From: Microscillaceae bacterium
Lineage (GTDB): Bacteria > Bacteroidota > Bacteroidia > Cytophagales > Microscillaceae
Length of the DNA: 64,000 nucleotides
NCBI GenBank assembly: GCA_003483885.1
Contig: DMXI01000669.1
Coordinates: 1 to 64,000, forward strand
Direction: 5' to 3'
A model generated the notes under the pieces. The model was given only the letters and a program-made list of their open reading frames with translations. It was not told where the DNA came from and did no database searches. Positions 1-8,730 of this stretch are shown piece after piece (position 1 is the stretch's first letter; each line of letters starts with the position of its first letter). The translations under genes were made by a program, and so were the position numbers.

Positions 1-103
1 GGTGACGCACCCAACCCCGTACCGTAACCTCTCGGTCGTACTCGGTAGAAGCCAGCAACTGCTTAATGCTGCCCTGCTTGGTACCTGTTAGGACTTGCTC
101 CAT
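1..103 (-). CDS. asnS: Asparagine--tRNA ligase, N-terminal fragment
   Basis: This is the first 34 codons of a minus-strand gene cut by the window edge. The ATG is at 103-101 and the frame is open to base 1. The peptide contains KQLLAS, then REVTVRGWVRH, which is the start of the OB-fold anticodon-binding domain typical of class IIb synthetases. In the AsnS family this segment sits near the extreme N-terminus, as here. The enzyme charges tRNA-Asn in the cytoplasm. A Bacteroidota-type promoter lies about 75 bases upstream. AspS or LysS also carry an OB fold, but their N-termini read differently, so AsnS is the best call from this short piece. Confidence 0.75.
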   Translation of the reverse strand, partial: MEQVLTGTKQGSIKQLLASTEYDREVTVRGWVRH

Positions 104-175
104 GTGTTTAAATGTTAAATTGGTTAATAAATAGGGCTATATCGTTGATATACAAGTATATGCCCATTGAGCCGA

Positions 176-207
176 CAAAGGTAATTATTTTTGGGAAGAA
201 CACTCAA
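176..207 (-). promoter_or_regulatory. Probable asnS promoter (Bacteroidota TTG / TAnnTTTG)
   Basis: Read on the minus strand, TACCTTTG (183-176) matches the Bacteroidota -7 consensus TAnnTTTG. A TTG lies 21 bases upstream (207-205). Transcription would start near 170, giving an untranslated leader of about 65 bases before the asnS ATG. Confidence 0.5.
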
Positions 208-367
208 TTTTATAGTAAAAGCTTTAATAGAAGGTGGAATCATCACTAAATTGAATAAAAGGGCTATGTTTTCTACAGGCATTTACTATTTTTCACAATT
301 GATTTAAATCATTCTATTTTTACAAGAAAATTCAGCGGTAAAAAAATATCATTAACAAAGAAAAATC

Positions 368-2002
368 ATGAATAACCATCAAGTAATCAACCAATCTCCC
401 GTTTTTCAAAATCAAAACCTTTTTGAGGTAGATAAGCCCCTACAGCAGCTATTAAAACTTCCAGAAACCGAATGGGGGATTGATCAAATTACTGAATATG
501 GGGCGTTGATGGGCGATGAAAGGTGGATCAAAAAAGGGTTTGATGCCAACAATTATTCACCCCAATTTCATAGTCACAACACTAAAGGGTTTCGGGTAGA
601 TACGGTAGAGTTTCATCCGGCCTATCATGATTTGATGACGTTAGCCATTAAACATCAAGTTCATGCCTTGCCCTGGACTTCGGCCCAAAAAGGAGCCCAT
701 CGGGTTCGGTTAGCTTTGTACTATTTGCACGCCCAAAACGAAGCTGGTACAGGTTGTCCGCTCACCATGACTTTTTCTTGTATACCGGCCTTACAACGAA
801 GTATGCCCCAGGCGCAAGAGTGGGTGGCTAAGATTACGAGTGCACATTATGACGAGCGCAACGTGCCTTTTTTTGATAAAAAAGGGCTTACCATTGGAAT
901 GGCTATGACCGAAAAACAAGGAGGAACCGACGTACGCGCCAATACTACGTTTGCGGAGCCAATCCATGAGAGAGGGAGTGGAAAGTTGTACAAGCTTACG
1001 GGACACAAATGGTTTTGTTCGGCGCCCATGTGTGATGCTTTCCTGACTTTAGCCCAAACCGAGACTGGATTGTCTTGCTTTTTGTTCCCAAGATGGAAAT
1101 CTGATGGTACCAAAAACGATTTTCGTATCCAACGACTCAAAGGTAAACTCGGTAATCAGTCCAATGCCTCCAGTGAAATAGAGTTTGATGGTGCGGAGGC
1201 TTGGTTATTAGGTGAAGAGGGTAGAGGAGTACCCACTATCATAGAGATGGTAGCGCTTACCCGATACGATTGTATGATTGGTTCTTCTGCGTTGATGCGC
1301 CGAGGATTAACAGAGGTATTGCACCATATCCGACACCGCGAAGTGATGGGTAAGTTGTTGATTGATCAGCCACTGATGCAAAACGTAGTAGCCGATTTAT
1401 GCCTGGAATCCACTGCTGCCCTTACCCTTACCTATCGTACGGCACTTTGCCTGGAGAATCAAGACGATGTAAATGAGCAGTTATTGTTACGATTGCTTAC
1501 CCCCATTGGCAAATATTGGTTGACCAAAAGAGCCATTGCTTTTTTGGGCGAAGCGATGGAATGTTTGGGAGGAAACGGCTACGTAGAGGATAGCATTTTG
1601 CCGAGATTGTATCGCGAAGCTCCCGTGAATGCTATTTGGGAAGGAAGCGGCAATGTACAATGCCTGGATGTGCTGCGGGCCATCCAGAAATCCCCCAAGG
1701 TACTAGAGGTATTTATGGATGAATTGGAATTGGCTGCTTCAAAAAATCAATATTTTGATGATTTTCTGGTCCATCTAAAACAGCAACTGCCAAGTTTAGA
1801 AGTGTTTAATGCTCGCAAAATAACTGAAATGCTGGCCTTAGGTATGCAAGCCGCCCAATTACTTCTGCACGGAGAGGCTACCACTGCCCAGGTGTTTTGT
1901 CAAACTCGGTTGCAAGGCAACGGAATGCTGATGTTTGGCGGGTTAGAGGATAACAATTTAGCGAAAGCCGTATTAGAGGCGTCTTTTGTGCATTTATCTT
2001 GA
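368..2002 (+). CDS. aidB: AidB-like acyl-CoA dehydrogenase family protein
   Basis: This is a 544-residue flavoprotein of the acyl-CoA dehydrogenase superfamily, longer than ordinary members (about 380) and matching the AidB subfamily. Diagnostic blocks are GMAMTEKQGGTDVRANTT (FAD-binding loop), LTGHKWFCSAP, FLFPRW, KLGNQSNASSEIEF, LTRYDCMIGSSALMRR and LGGNGYVEDSILPRLYRE followed by AIWEGSGN. E. coli AidB binds DNA and is induced by alkylation, and it has isovaleryl-CoA dehydrogenase activity. The true substrate here is unknown. The gene stands alone upstream of ygiQ on the same strand. The ATG at 368 follows an A-rich leader. Confidence 0.85.
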   Translation: MNNHQVINQSPVFQNQNLFEVDKPLQQLLKLPETEWGIDQITEYGALMGDERWIKKGFDANNYSPQFHSHNTKGFRVDTVEFHPAYHDLMTLAIKHQVHALPWTSAQKGAHRVRLALYYLHAQNEAGTGCPLTMTFSCIPALQRSMPQAQEWVAKITSAHYDERNVPFFDKKGLTIGMAMTEKQGGTDVRANTTFAEPIHERGSGKLYKLTGHKWFCSAPMCDAFLTLAQTETGLSCFLFPRWKSDGTKNDFRIQRLKGKLGNQSNASSEIEFDGAEAWLLGEEGRGVPTIIEMVALTRYDCMIGSSALMRRGLTEVLHHIRHREVMGKLLIDQPLMQNVVADLCLESTAALTLTYRTALCLENQDDVNEQLLLRLLTPIGKYWLTKRAIAFLGEAMECLGGNGYVEDSILPRLYREAPVNAIWEGSGNVQCLDVLRAIQKSPKVLEVFMDELELAASKNQYFDDFLVHLKQQLPSLEVFNARKITEMLALGMQAAQLLLHGEATTAQVFCQTRLQGNGMLMFGGLEDNNLAKAVLEASFVHLS

Positions 2003-2078
2003 AACCTTTTACCTCAACAAAATGTATCCTTATCCATTTAAGAAGTTTAGCGCTGATCATGTATCAAATTGGGCAAGG

Positions 2079-2112
2079 TTTGATACTTGTCGGGCATTAT
2101 TCACTAACTTTG
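2079..2112 (+). promoter_or_regulatory. Promoter for ygiQ, possibly giving a leaderless transcript
   Basis: TTTG (2079-2082) and TAACTTTG (2105-2112) are separated by 22 bases. Only four bases separate the -7 box from the ATG at 2117, so transcription would start at or very near the start codon. Confidence 0.45.
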
Positions 2113-2116
2113 CAAC

Positions 2117-4129
2117 ATGAATACAGGACAAAAGGGAACAACGAAGACTAATTATATAAAAGAAAGACCCATCACCGATTGGTTGCCTATTACCAAACAG
2201 GAAGTAGAAAAGCGAGGGTGGGAAGAATTGGACGTGATTTTGGTATCAGGTGATGCCTACGTTGATCATCCGGCGTTTGGTCCGGCAGTGATTGGGCGTA
2301 TCTTAGAAAGTGCTGGATACCGGATCGCAATTATTGCCCAGCCCAACTGGCGCGACGATTTGCGAGATTTTAAGAAGTTTGGTAAGCCCAAATTGTTTTT
2401 TGGGGTTACTTCGGGTTGTATGGATTCAATGGTGAACCATTATACCGCCAATAAAAGAAAACGCTCTACTGATGCTTATACTCCAGGAGGCGAAGCAGGT
2501 TTTCGCCCTGATTATGCAGCATCGGTGTATACTAAGATACTCAAGCAATTGTACCCTGATGTACCTGTATTGATTGGAGGAATTGAGGCTTCGTTGCGTC
2601 GGGTTACCCATTATGATTATTGGAAAAATGAACTGTTCCCCAGTGTATTGGAAATGAGTGGTGCCGACATGTTGGTGTATGGCATGGGGGAGCAATCGTT
2701 GCGAGAAATTTTGAAGCTGGCCGAAAAGGGCGTGCCCTTCTCATCCATGCGTACCATTCCACAAACCGCCTTTATGGTAGAGGCCGACGAAAAAATGCCT
2801 CGTAATAAGCAGTGGAAAGATGTGGAGATTAGCTCGCATGAAGCTTGTCTCAAAGATAAACTAAAATACGCAGCCAACTTTAAGATTGTAGAGCAAGAAT
2901 CCAATAAAGCTCAGGCTCGTCGTATTTTGCAAAAAACTGGTAAACGTACTTTGATCATCAATCCTCCTTATCCGCCAATGGATGAAAAAACGATTGATCA
3001 TTCGTTTGATTTACCCTATACTCGTTTGCCCCACCCTAAATACAAAAAGCGTGGAACCATTCCCGCTTACGAAATGATCAAGTTTTCGATCAACATGCAC
3101 CGTGGATGCTTTGGTGGATGTAGTTTTTGTACCATTTCGGCCCACCAAGGAAAATTTATTGCGTCTCGTTCCAAAGAATCTATCATGAAAGAGGTAGATG
3201 AGGTAACCAAAATGCCGGATTTTAAAGGGTATATCAGTGATTTGGGAGGCCCTTCGGCCAACATGTACAAAATGAAGGGCAAGGTGCAAGAGATATGTGA
3301 CCGTTGCGTAGCCCCTAGTTGTATTCACCCGGTGGTTTGTCATAACCTGGATACGACTCACAAGCCCTTGACCGAAATTTATAAAGAAGCTTCGGCTCAT
3401 CCTGGGGTTAAAAAAGCTTTTGTAAGTAGTGGGATTCGTTACGATCTATTAGTGCCAGGGCACAACAAAGTAGGCGATGAGCAAGACATGGAGGAGTATA
3501 TGGACAATCTGGTCGAGAACCACGTAGCGGGACGTTTAAAAGTAGCTCCTGAGCATACCTCTGACAATACCTTGCGAATGATGCGTAAGCCTTCTTTTAA
3601 GTTTTTTCACGATTTTAAGAAACGCTTTGATCGCCTGAACAAGAAGCACGGCAAAGATCAACCTTTGATTCCTTACTTTATTTCGAGCCACCCAGGGAGT
3701 GAAATGGAAGATATGGCCAATCTGGCTTGCGAAACCAAGGATATGGGATTCCAATTAGAGCAGGTACAAGGTTTTACGCCTACCCCGATGACGGTAGCTA
3801 CTGTGATTTATTATGCGGGCGTACACCCATATACTTTACAACCTGTGTATACTGCTAAAAGCGAAAAAGAGAAGAAAAATCAACACTTGTTTTTCTTTTG
3901 GTACAAGTCCGAAAACCGTCGTCGCATTACCGATAAATTGACGCAATTGGGGCGCCCCGATATGATTAAAAAATTGTTGAGCAAGCCAAAAACGAAACAA
4001 TCAGAAGAGCAGTCAAAGCAGCGTGATGGACAACCGTCAAATGCGCCGCGAAATAAAAACGGACGACCAAAAAACAATAAACGGAAGTCGAGCTTTGGTC
4101 GGCAAAATAAGAAACGAAAGCGGTTTTAG
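2117..4129 (+). CDS. ygiQ: YgiQ family radical SAM protein
   Basis: This is a 670-residue member of the UPF0313/YgiQ family. An N-terminal cobalamin-binding-like domain starts about residue 35. The radical SAM core carries the iron-sulfur motif CFGGCSFC, with cysteines 331, 335 and 338. The spacing CxxxCxxC is the standard one for radical SAM enzymes. The family-typical GxIEASLRR and DLGGPSANMY blocks are present. The last 50 residues are very basic (Lys, Arg, Asn, Gln), which suggests RNA or nucleic acid contact. The biochemical function of YgiQ is not established. The gene ends with a clear terminator. Confidence 0.9.
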   Translation: MNTGQKGTTKTNYIKERPITDWLPITKQEVEKRGWEELDVILVSGDAYVDHPAFGPAVIGRILESAGYRIAIIAQPNWRDDLRDFKKFGKPKLFFGVTSGCMDSMVNHYTANKRKRSTDAYTPGGEAGFRPDYAASVYTKILKQLYPDVPVLIGGIEASLRRVTHYDYWKNELFPSVLEMSGADMLVYGMGEQSLREILKLAEKGVPFSSMRTIPQTAFMVEADEKMPRNKQWKDVEISSHEACLKDKLKYAANFKIVEQESNKAQARRILQKTGKRTLIINPPYPPMDEKTIDHSFDLPYTRLPHPKYKKRGTIPAYEMIKFSINMHRGCFGGCSFCTISAHQGKFIASRSKESIMKEVDEVTKMPDFKGYISDLGGPSANMYKMKGKVQEICDRCVAPSCIHPVVCHNLDTTHKPLTEIYKEASAHPGVKKAFVSSGIRYDLLVPGHNKVGDEQDMEEYMDNLVENHVAGRLKVAPEHTSDNTLRMMRKPSFKFFHDFKKRFDRLNKKHGKDQPLIPYFISSHPGSEMEDMANLACETKDMGFQLEQVQGFTPTPMTVATVIYYAGVHPYTLQPVYTAKSEKEKKNQHLFFFWYKSENRRRITDKLTQLGRPDMIKKLLSKPKTKQSEEQSKQRDGQPSNAPRNKNGRPKNNKRKSSFGRQNKKRKRF

Positions 4130-4149
4130 TAGCTTTTGATCACCATAAG

Positions 4150-4184
4150 AACCTGTCAGTAAATAATACCTGGCAGGTTTTTTT
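4150..4184 (+). terminator. Rho-independent terminator after ygiQ
   Basis: AACCTGTCA (4150-4158) pairs with TGGCAGGTT (4171-4179) through nine pairs, one of them G-T. The loop is 12 bases, and T-rich sequence follows immediately. Confidence 0.8.
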
Positions 4185-4254
4185 GTAAACAGGAAAGAAC
4201 TATGTAAAGGGAGATGAAAATTATTTTCACCTCCAATCTGTTGGATTGTCCGTT

Positions 4255-4389
4255 TTAGAACTTAGCCAAAGGCCATTCAAATGGATTTACTGCATTGCCA
4301 CCTTGGACTTTGCGTTGATCTTTCGTTGACAAAGCAACTTTTGCAAATGAAGTTTGACACTTCTGAGATGATTTCAATGATTTTTTCAT
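4255..4389 (-). CDS. Small peptide with double-glycine leader, candidate RiPP or bacteriocin precursor
   Basis: This is an intact 44-codon frame on the minus strand, ATG at 4389 and TAA ending at 4255. It begins MKKSLKSSQK, is Lys/Ser rich, and contains LSTKDQRKVQGG (residues 20-31). That is the usual shape of a Bacteroidota double-glycine leader, with a hydrophobic residue before the polar stretch and Val at -4. Cleavage after Gly31 would release the 13-residue core NAVNPFEWPLAKF, which has one Glu and one Lys that could form a lactam. No maturation enzyme or ABC peptidase-exporter lies next to it, although a radical SAM gene (ygiQ) and an amine oxidase flank it. I assign it from leader logic only. 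Confidence 0.5.
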   Translation of the reverse strand: MKKSLKSSQKCQTSFAKVALSTKDQRKVQGGNAVNPFEWPLAKF

Positions 4390-4527
4390 TTTATTAAAGG
4401 TTTGATGCTAAAAAAATATTGAATAAATATAGCATGAAAATATAGGGGATGCCCGTTGAAATGGTATTTTTATGGCAAAGTCGAGATGACTTCTGTTATA
4501 TAGCATTTACCATACTACTAGACATTT

Positions 4528-4587
4528 TTCGTTTGTGGAGACACAGACGAAGGCAATCACGCCGTTGGCTGTGTCCTCACAGCCAAC
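4528..4587. repeat. Pair of hairpins of a dispersed repeat family
   Basis: Two adjacent inverted repeats are present. TTCGTTTGTG/CACAGACGAA (4528-4551, loop GAGA) has one wobble pair. GTTGGCTGTG/CACAGCCAAC (4564-4587, loop TCCT) is a perfect 10-bp stem. The minus-strand 20-mer at 4554-4535 matches 50835-50854 with one mismatch. The copy sits just upstream of the amine oxidase start. Confidence 0.6.
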
Positions 4588-4608
4588 TTTAGCCAAAATG
4601 TCAGTAGT

Positions 4609-5856
4609 ATGAGCGTTTACAAAATCACAACCTTGATGTTTTTAAGATTTTTACTCAGCAGTTTATTCATTACCCTTGTGTTATTACCGAGTTGCCGCAC
4701 CTTAATATTAGGCAGGATAGATAGTGCTCCGCGCCAATTGGTGCGTCAGGTACCGCATAACTTCAATGGAAAAGTAATCATTGTAGGAGCTGGAGCGGCT
4801 GGATTGGCTGCTGCGACAATACTCCAACAACATGGGGTTGATTTTCAGATTTTGGAGGCTACCGACCACTACGGAGGGCGTGTGCGAAAAAACACCACTT
4901 TTGCCGATTTTCCGATTGATTTGGGAGCTGAGTGGATTCATCAAAAAAAAGAAATTCTCAATCGCTTAGTGGCCGATGATAGTACCGACTGGACTGAGGC
5001 TACGATTCCTTACCGTACCTTGGATACTTACTGGTGGGATGGTACCGAATATAGCAAAGAATCCCGTCTGGGGGCAAAAATTGCCTATTGGGCCTACCCA
5101 GAGTTTAAGTTTAAAAATACTACCTGGTACGATTATCTGGACAAATATTTTGCTTCCAAAGTAAAAAGTAAGATTGTATACAATGCCTTGGTTACCAATA
5201 TAGATTATACTGGCCCACGTGTAACCATTACTACCAAAGATGGGGCACAGTATGAGGCCGATAAAGTGATTGTGACAGTATCGGTGGGGGTATTACAGAA
5301 AAAATTGATTCAATTTAATCCAGTGATGCCACCCAAAAAGCTCACCGCCATTCAATCGGTAGAGTTTTTACCTGGCTTCAAGCTTTTTATGAAATTTTCG
5401 GAAAAGTTTTACCCTGATTTAATCACTTGTAATACCCCAAAAGGTGAAAAAGTGTATTATGATGTGGCTTTTCAGAAAGGGGCCAAGACGCAAGTATTGG
5501 GATTATTAGCTATGGGACCTTCTACTAAAGCGTACTATAAGTTAGCCTCTAAAAAACAAATACTGGAAGCTGCCCTTAAGGAATTGGATGTCATGTTTAA
5601 AGGACAGGCTTCTAAAGCTTTTACTGGTGAGTATTTGTTACAAGATTGGGGGAGACATGCGCATACATTAGGTACCTGGACCAATAACGAAGCTTCTTGG
5701 AAAACTTTACAATGGCTTGCCAAACCTTTGAAGCAGCAGGTATATTTTGCCGGAGAAACCTACAACATCTATGATCAACGATCTACAGTGCATGGAGCCA
5801 TCGTGTCGGGGTATACTGCGGTATATGAGCTATTGGAGCCATACAAAACAAAATAA
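4609..5856 (+). CDS. Flavin-containing amine oxidase, predicted lipoprotein
   Basis: This is a 415-residue FAD-dependent amine oxidase. Residues 53-80 hold the dinucleotide-binding fold with VGAGAAGLAAA, followed by an ILEA segment and GGRV, then DLGAEWIH. The C-terminus carries FAGETY and HGAIVSGYTA, the family FAD-clamp motif. The enzyme should oxidise an amine (mono- or polyamine) to an aldehyde with release of H2O2. It opens with a hydrophobic stretch ending LLPSC (Cys29), so it is probably a membrane-anchored lipoprotein facing the periplasm. A second ATG at residue 10 is also possible. It lies divergent from the double-glycine peptide gene. The substrate is unknown. Confidence 0.8.
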   Translation: MSVYKITTLMFLRFLLSSLFITLVLLPSCRTLILGRIDSAPRQLVRQVPHNFNGKVIIVGAGAAGLAAATILQQHGVDFQILEATDHYGGRVRKNTTFADFPIDLGAEWIHQKKEILNRLVADDSTDWTEATIPYRTLDTYWWDGTEYSKESRLGAKIAYWAYPEFKFKNTTWYDYLDKYFASKVKSKIVYNALVTNIDYTGPRVTITTKDGAQYEADKVIVTVSVGVLQKKLIQFNPVMPPKKLTAIQSVEFLPGFKLFMKFSEKFYPDLITCNTPKGEKVYYDVAFQKGAKTQVLGLLAMGPSTKAYYKLASKKQILEAALKELDVMFKGQASKAFTGEYLLQDWGRHAHTLGTWTNNEASWKTLQWLAKPLKQQVYFAGETYNIYDQRSTVHGAIVSGYTAVYELLEPYKTK

Positions 5857-5903
5857 CCCACCATACACTGTGGCTTCAATGTCAAAGTTTTTATATTTAA
5901 ACT

Positions 5904-6491
5904 ATGCAATATTTATGGATTGTGTTGGTTTGGACCAGTTACTTTTTTCTGCATAGTTTTTTGGCAGATTTAAAGGTCAAAAACTTCTGGTACCAAAAGT
6001 TTCCCGCTCTCAAAAAGACCTACCGTTTTTACTACAACATTTTTGCAACGATTACACTGATAGCGGCTACTTACTTTCATTTTCAGCAACCCCCGCATTT
6101 TGTATTTGTAGCTACTATTTGGAGTAAAATTACTGCCCTTGTATTGGCTATTACTGGAGGATGGGTTTTGCGTTTAGCTTTTAAAAACTATGATACTCAG
6201 GAGTTTATGGGGTTTAGACAGCAGCAGGCAGCAGAAGAGGTTCACAAATATCTTTCAATACAAGGAATCAACGCCTGGGTGAGGCATCCTATTTACTTGG
6301 GTGCTTTATTGGTTTTTGCTGGAGTGTTTGTGTACCAACCCACCTTTGCCAACCTGGCACTATTGGGAGTAGTCATCCTGTATATCTTTGTTGGAGTATA
6401 TTTAGAAGAACAAAAATTACTAAAAGTATTTGGCCAATCTTATAAAGACTATAAAAAGAAGGTAAGGATGCTAATTCCCAGAATTTTGTAG
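5904..6491 (+). CDS. Isoprenylcysteine methyltransferase-like (NnrU/PEMT type) membrane protein
   Basis: This is a 195-residue integral membrane protein with about five hydrophobic helices. The C-terminal VRHPIYLGALL, followed by LEEQKLLKVFGQSYKDYKK, is the S-adenosylmethionine-binding signature shared by ICMT, MddA-type thiol methyltransferases and phospholipid methyltransferases. The N-terminal part resembles NnrU-like proteins. The likely role is methylation of a small thiol or lipid in the membrane, with the substrate unassigned. It follows the amine oxidase by 47 bases on the same strand and may be co-transcribed. Confidence 0.7.
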   Translation: MQYLWIVLVWTSYFFLHSFLADLKVKNFWYQKFPALKKTYRFYYNIFATITLIAATYFHFQQPPHFVFVATIWSKITALVLAITGGWVLRLAFKNYDTQEFMGFRQQQAAEEVHKYLSIQGINAWVRHPIYLGALLVFAGVFVYQPTFANLALLGVVILYIFVGVYLEEQKLLKVFGQSYKDYKKKVRMLIPRIL

Positions 6492-6610
6492 AGGTTTTGT
6501 ACTCTGGTTATAATTTTTTTTACTTTTTTTCAATACATAAACATAACTGTCCTACAGCTTTCCCGTTATAACATTAATAATTTTAACTATTCAATAAATA
6601 TTTACGAATT

Positions 6611-7156
6611 ATGAGACTTAATACAAAACCTTTTATTTTCTCTTTGGCATTGGTTTTTGCGGGCGTATTTTTTGCCCAATCTTCAGCTCAGGCACAGTCA
6701 CAGGTAATGAGAAACTGGAGTTGGGGTCAATACCGCGTTAAGTTTAAACTACCTTCTACCTGGAATGTAACAGACAAAGGTGCACGGGGAACATTTAAGG
6801 CAACAGGTAAGGCAGTTACTTTCTGGATAAAACCTTGGAGAGATGCCTCTCGAACTGCTAAAGATGTAGCATTGGCGGCTTATCGTTCTTCTACCTCCAT
6901 CAAAGGTAAAAGAATAGTGAATCAACAGTATGTTTCTGGTTCGCATGGTGGCCTAAAAGAATACATGATTGTGGCAGAGGGATGGCAAAATCAAAATGGG
7001 CGCAGAAGAAAAGTGAAGATTGGAATTATTGGAATGATCAATCCTAAGAGTTCCGTAAATCTTTACTCGCGTTTCTTTTGGTGGGCTGATGGCAGATATG
7101 CTAGCATCAATAACTCTTTGACTTACAAAGTAGCTAAAAGCTTTTCCGCTTATTAA
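6611..7156 (+). CDS. Secreted protein of unknown function
   Basis: This is a 181-residue protein with a clear Sec signal peptide ending about SSAQAQS (residues 23-30). The mature part is basic and rich in Trp, Tyr and beta-prone sequence, for example WSWGQYRVKFKLP and RFFWWADGRY. That suggests a compact beta domain in the periplasm or outside the cell. I do not recognise a family. It has its own terminator, so it is probably a single-gene unit. Confidence 0.6.
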   Translation: MRLNTKPFIFSLALVFAGVFFAQSSAQAQSQVMRNWSWGQYRVKFKLPSTWNVTDKGARGTFKATGKAVTFWIKPWRDASRTAKDVALAAYRSSTSIKGKRIVNQQYVSGSHGGLKEYMIVAEGWQNQNGRRRKVKIGIIGMINPKSSVNLYSRFFWWADGRYASINNSLTYKVAKSFSAY

Positions 7157-7186
7157 TCTAAACGAACGAATGATTTAAAAGCATTG

Positions 7187-7221
7187 AGCCTTGTTCAAGT
7201 GATTGAACAAGGCTTTTTTTT
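7187..7221 (+). terminator. Strong rho-independent terminator
   Basis: GCCTTGTTCAA (7188-7198) pairs perfectly with TTGAACAAGGC (7203-7213) around a GTGA loop. Eight T follow. Confidence 0.9.
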
Positions 7222-7325
7222 GTAAAAAATACCCAATGAACTATCAAACGAACTTGTCTAAAGTTTAAAAGTTACCATAAATCCAAAGATGCTAAAGGTT
7301 GGTCATTGAATTTGATTGTTTTTTT

Positions 7326-7333
7326 TAACTTTG
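7326..7333 (+). promoter_or_regulatory. TAnnTTTG -7 element upstream of the 7375 gene
   Basis: TAACTTTG lies 41 bases before the ATG at 7375. A good -33 element at the usual 19-21 base distance is not evident; a TTG lies 17 bases upstream. Confidence 0.35.
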
Positions 7334-7374
7334 TATTATTCAGGTTATTAAGAGAAATACCTTAAACAAAATCG

Positions 7375-7827
7375 ATGAAAGAACTTACTTCAGAAACCGT
7401 TGTTGAACACATTTTTACTACACCTAACCCAGAAACTGGTAGCCAACCTCCGGCACATTTTGCTTGGATATTGTTTGAAAACGATACCATTTATCTATCG
7501 TTTCCTAATGAGTTGACTCCCTTGGAAGCCAGCTTTGACGAATTAGCAAATGTAGCCAAAGAAGAACTCCACAAGCTTGGACCAGCGGTGGGAGGAACCC
7601 CTTCGGCTGATTTTAATGTAAATAAAGTGAGTTGGTATCCAGATGATTTTGTATTTATGATTACTTACAATCATAATCACATTTTTAATTTTGGTATTTA
7701 CCAAGAAGAGGCCAGTGACTTAACAGTAGGCCTTATGGGAAGAGCAGCCAGAGGCGAGGATGCCGAAACATTAAAGATTAAAAAAATAAGAAACTTTAAA
7801 GGAGAGATAAAATCTCTGGAAGCGTAA
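7375..7827 (+). CDS. Hypothetical protein, 150 residues
   Basis: This is a soluble acidic protein without signal peptide or membrane segment. It has mixed alpha/beta composition, with FAWILFENDTIYLSFPN near the N-terminus and WYPDDFVFMITYNHNH in the middle. I do not recognise the family. It ends two bases before the convergent VOC gene, and no hairpin separates them, so the two transcripts probably overlap. Confidence 0.55.
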   Translation: MKELTSETVVEHIFTTPNPETGSQPPAHFAWILFENDTIYLSFPNELTPLEASFDELANVAKEELHKLGPAVGGTPSADFNVNKVSWYPDDFVFMITYNHNHIFNFGIYQEEASDLTVGLMGRAARGEDAETLKIKKIRNFKGEIKSLEA

Positions 7828-7829
7828 TA

Positions 7830-8696
7830 CTACGTTTCCAGAAATACCAAACCGTGGGTGTTTCCTTGTTGCATTTGTGCTACAAAATCGGGATTATCAG
7901 TACGCATCACTTGGGCAAACCTCCCTATTCCCTGTGCTTTCACCAAGGCTTGTTCTTGGTGTCTCAAAGATTTGTGATGATTTACCACTTCAATGGCTCC
8001 ATTGTCAAGGGTAAAAACAACACTGTCATCCGTTTGCTGAGTTGGACTTCCCGAAAATAATTGCTCATAACTTTGAATGGTAGTATCATAATCTTCTACA
8101 AATAACACCATTTTTTGAGTACCTGTTACCCCGTTAGGGTGTTGCAATGCAGTGGTTGGGCGCGTGATTTTGGGAGAATAATCGGTGCGAAAAAAAGGCA
8201 GAGCCTCATCTAAGGCGGTATACATTTGCCAGCTAACAGTTTGCCCATCGGGGCGTATCCTACTGGCATGATAAGGAGGGGTAAGCTGTACACCTTGTTT
8301 TTGCATTTGCAAATAATCCTCCGCTACATGATCGGCTAATAAGCAAAAATCAGTAATTCCTTCCCTTTCGGGAGCAGGCGCACCTAAATCCAAGGCACGC
8401 CCATAAAAACGGTGAGCCATCCCATACTTTGCCGATTTTTGGTAAGCCTTTAGCAAACCACTCTTATACATGCGTTTCAAAAGTTGGGTACGGGCCCCGG
8501 GCTTCATCACCAATAGTTCCAAAAATGTCCCATCCTGAAAGTGAATCAATGCATTGCGAGAAATACCACCTGCATGTTCTCCACCAGGACTTACTGTAAA
8601 CCCTAATTGGGTATAATCTTGAACGGCTTGGTCCAAATTGTTTACTAAAATAACTGTATGGTCAAGTTTGAGATGAGTGAGATTATCTGTGGGCAT
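7830..8696 (-). CDS. VOC (glyoxalase-fold) family protein
   Basis: This is a 288-residue cytoplasmic protein. The N-terminal LKLDHTVILVNNLDQAVQDY, then GFTVSPGGEHAGG and FQDGTFLELL, fit the glyoxalase_3-type VOC fold. The first His and the ELL Glu are at positions used as metal ligands in the superfamily. A second VOC-like half begins around residue 168 (KMVLFVEDYDTTIQSYEQLF). The reaction is not predictable: lyases, dioxygenases and resistance proteins share the fold. Confidence 0.75.
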   Translation of the reverse strand: MPTDNLTHLKLDHTVILVNNLDQAVQDYTQLGFTVSPGGEHAGGISRNALIHFQDGTFLELLVMKPGARTQLLKRMYKSGLLKAYQKSAKYGMAHRFYGRALDLGAPAPEREGITDFCLLADHVAEDYLQMQKQGVQLTPPYHASRIRPDGQTVSWQMYTALDEALPFFRTDYSPKITRPTTALQHPNGVTGTQKMVLFVEDYDTTIQSYEQLFSGSPTQQTDDSVVFTLDNGAIEVVNHHKSLRHQEQALVKAQGIGRFAQVMRTDNPDFVAQMQQGNTHGLVFLET

Positions 8697-8730
8697 CTAC
8701 TAGTTCTTTTAATGTGATAACAAAATAGGA

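Noticed and set aside
104..367. A 29-codon frame beginning ATG near 161 in the asnS/aidB spacer
   Set aside because: It lies over the asnS promoter and shows no coding features.
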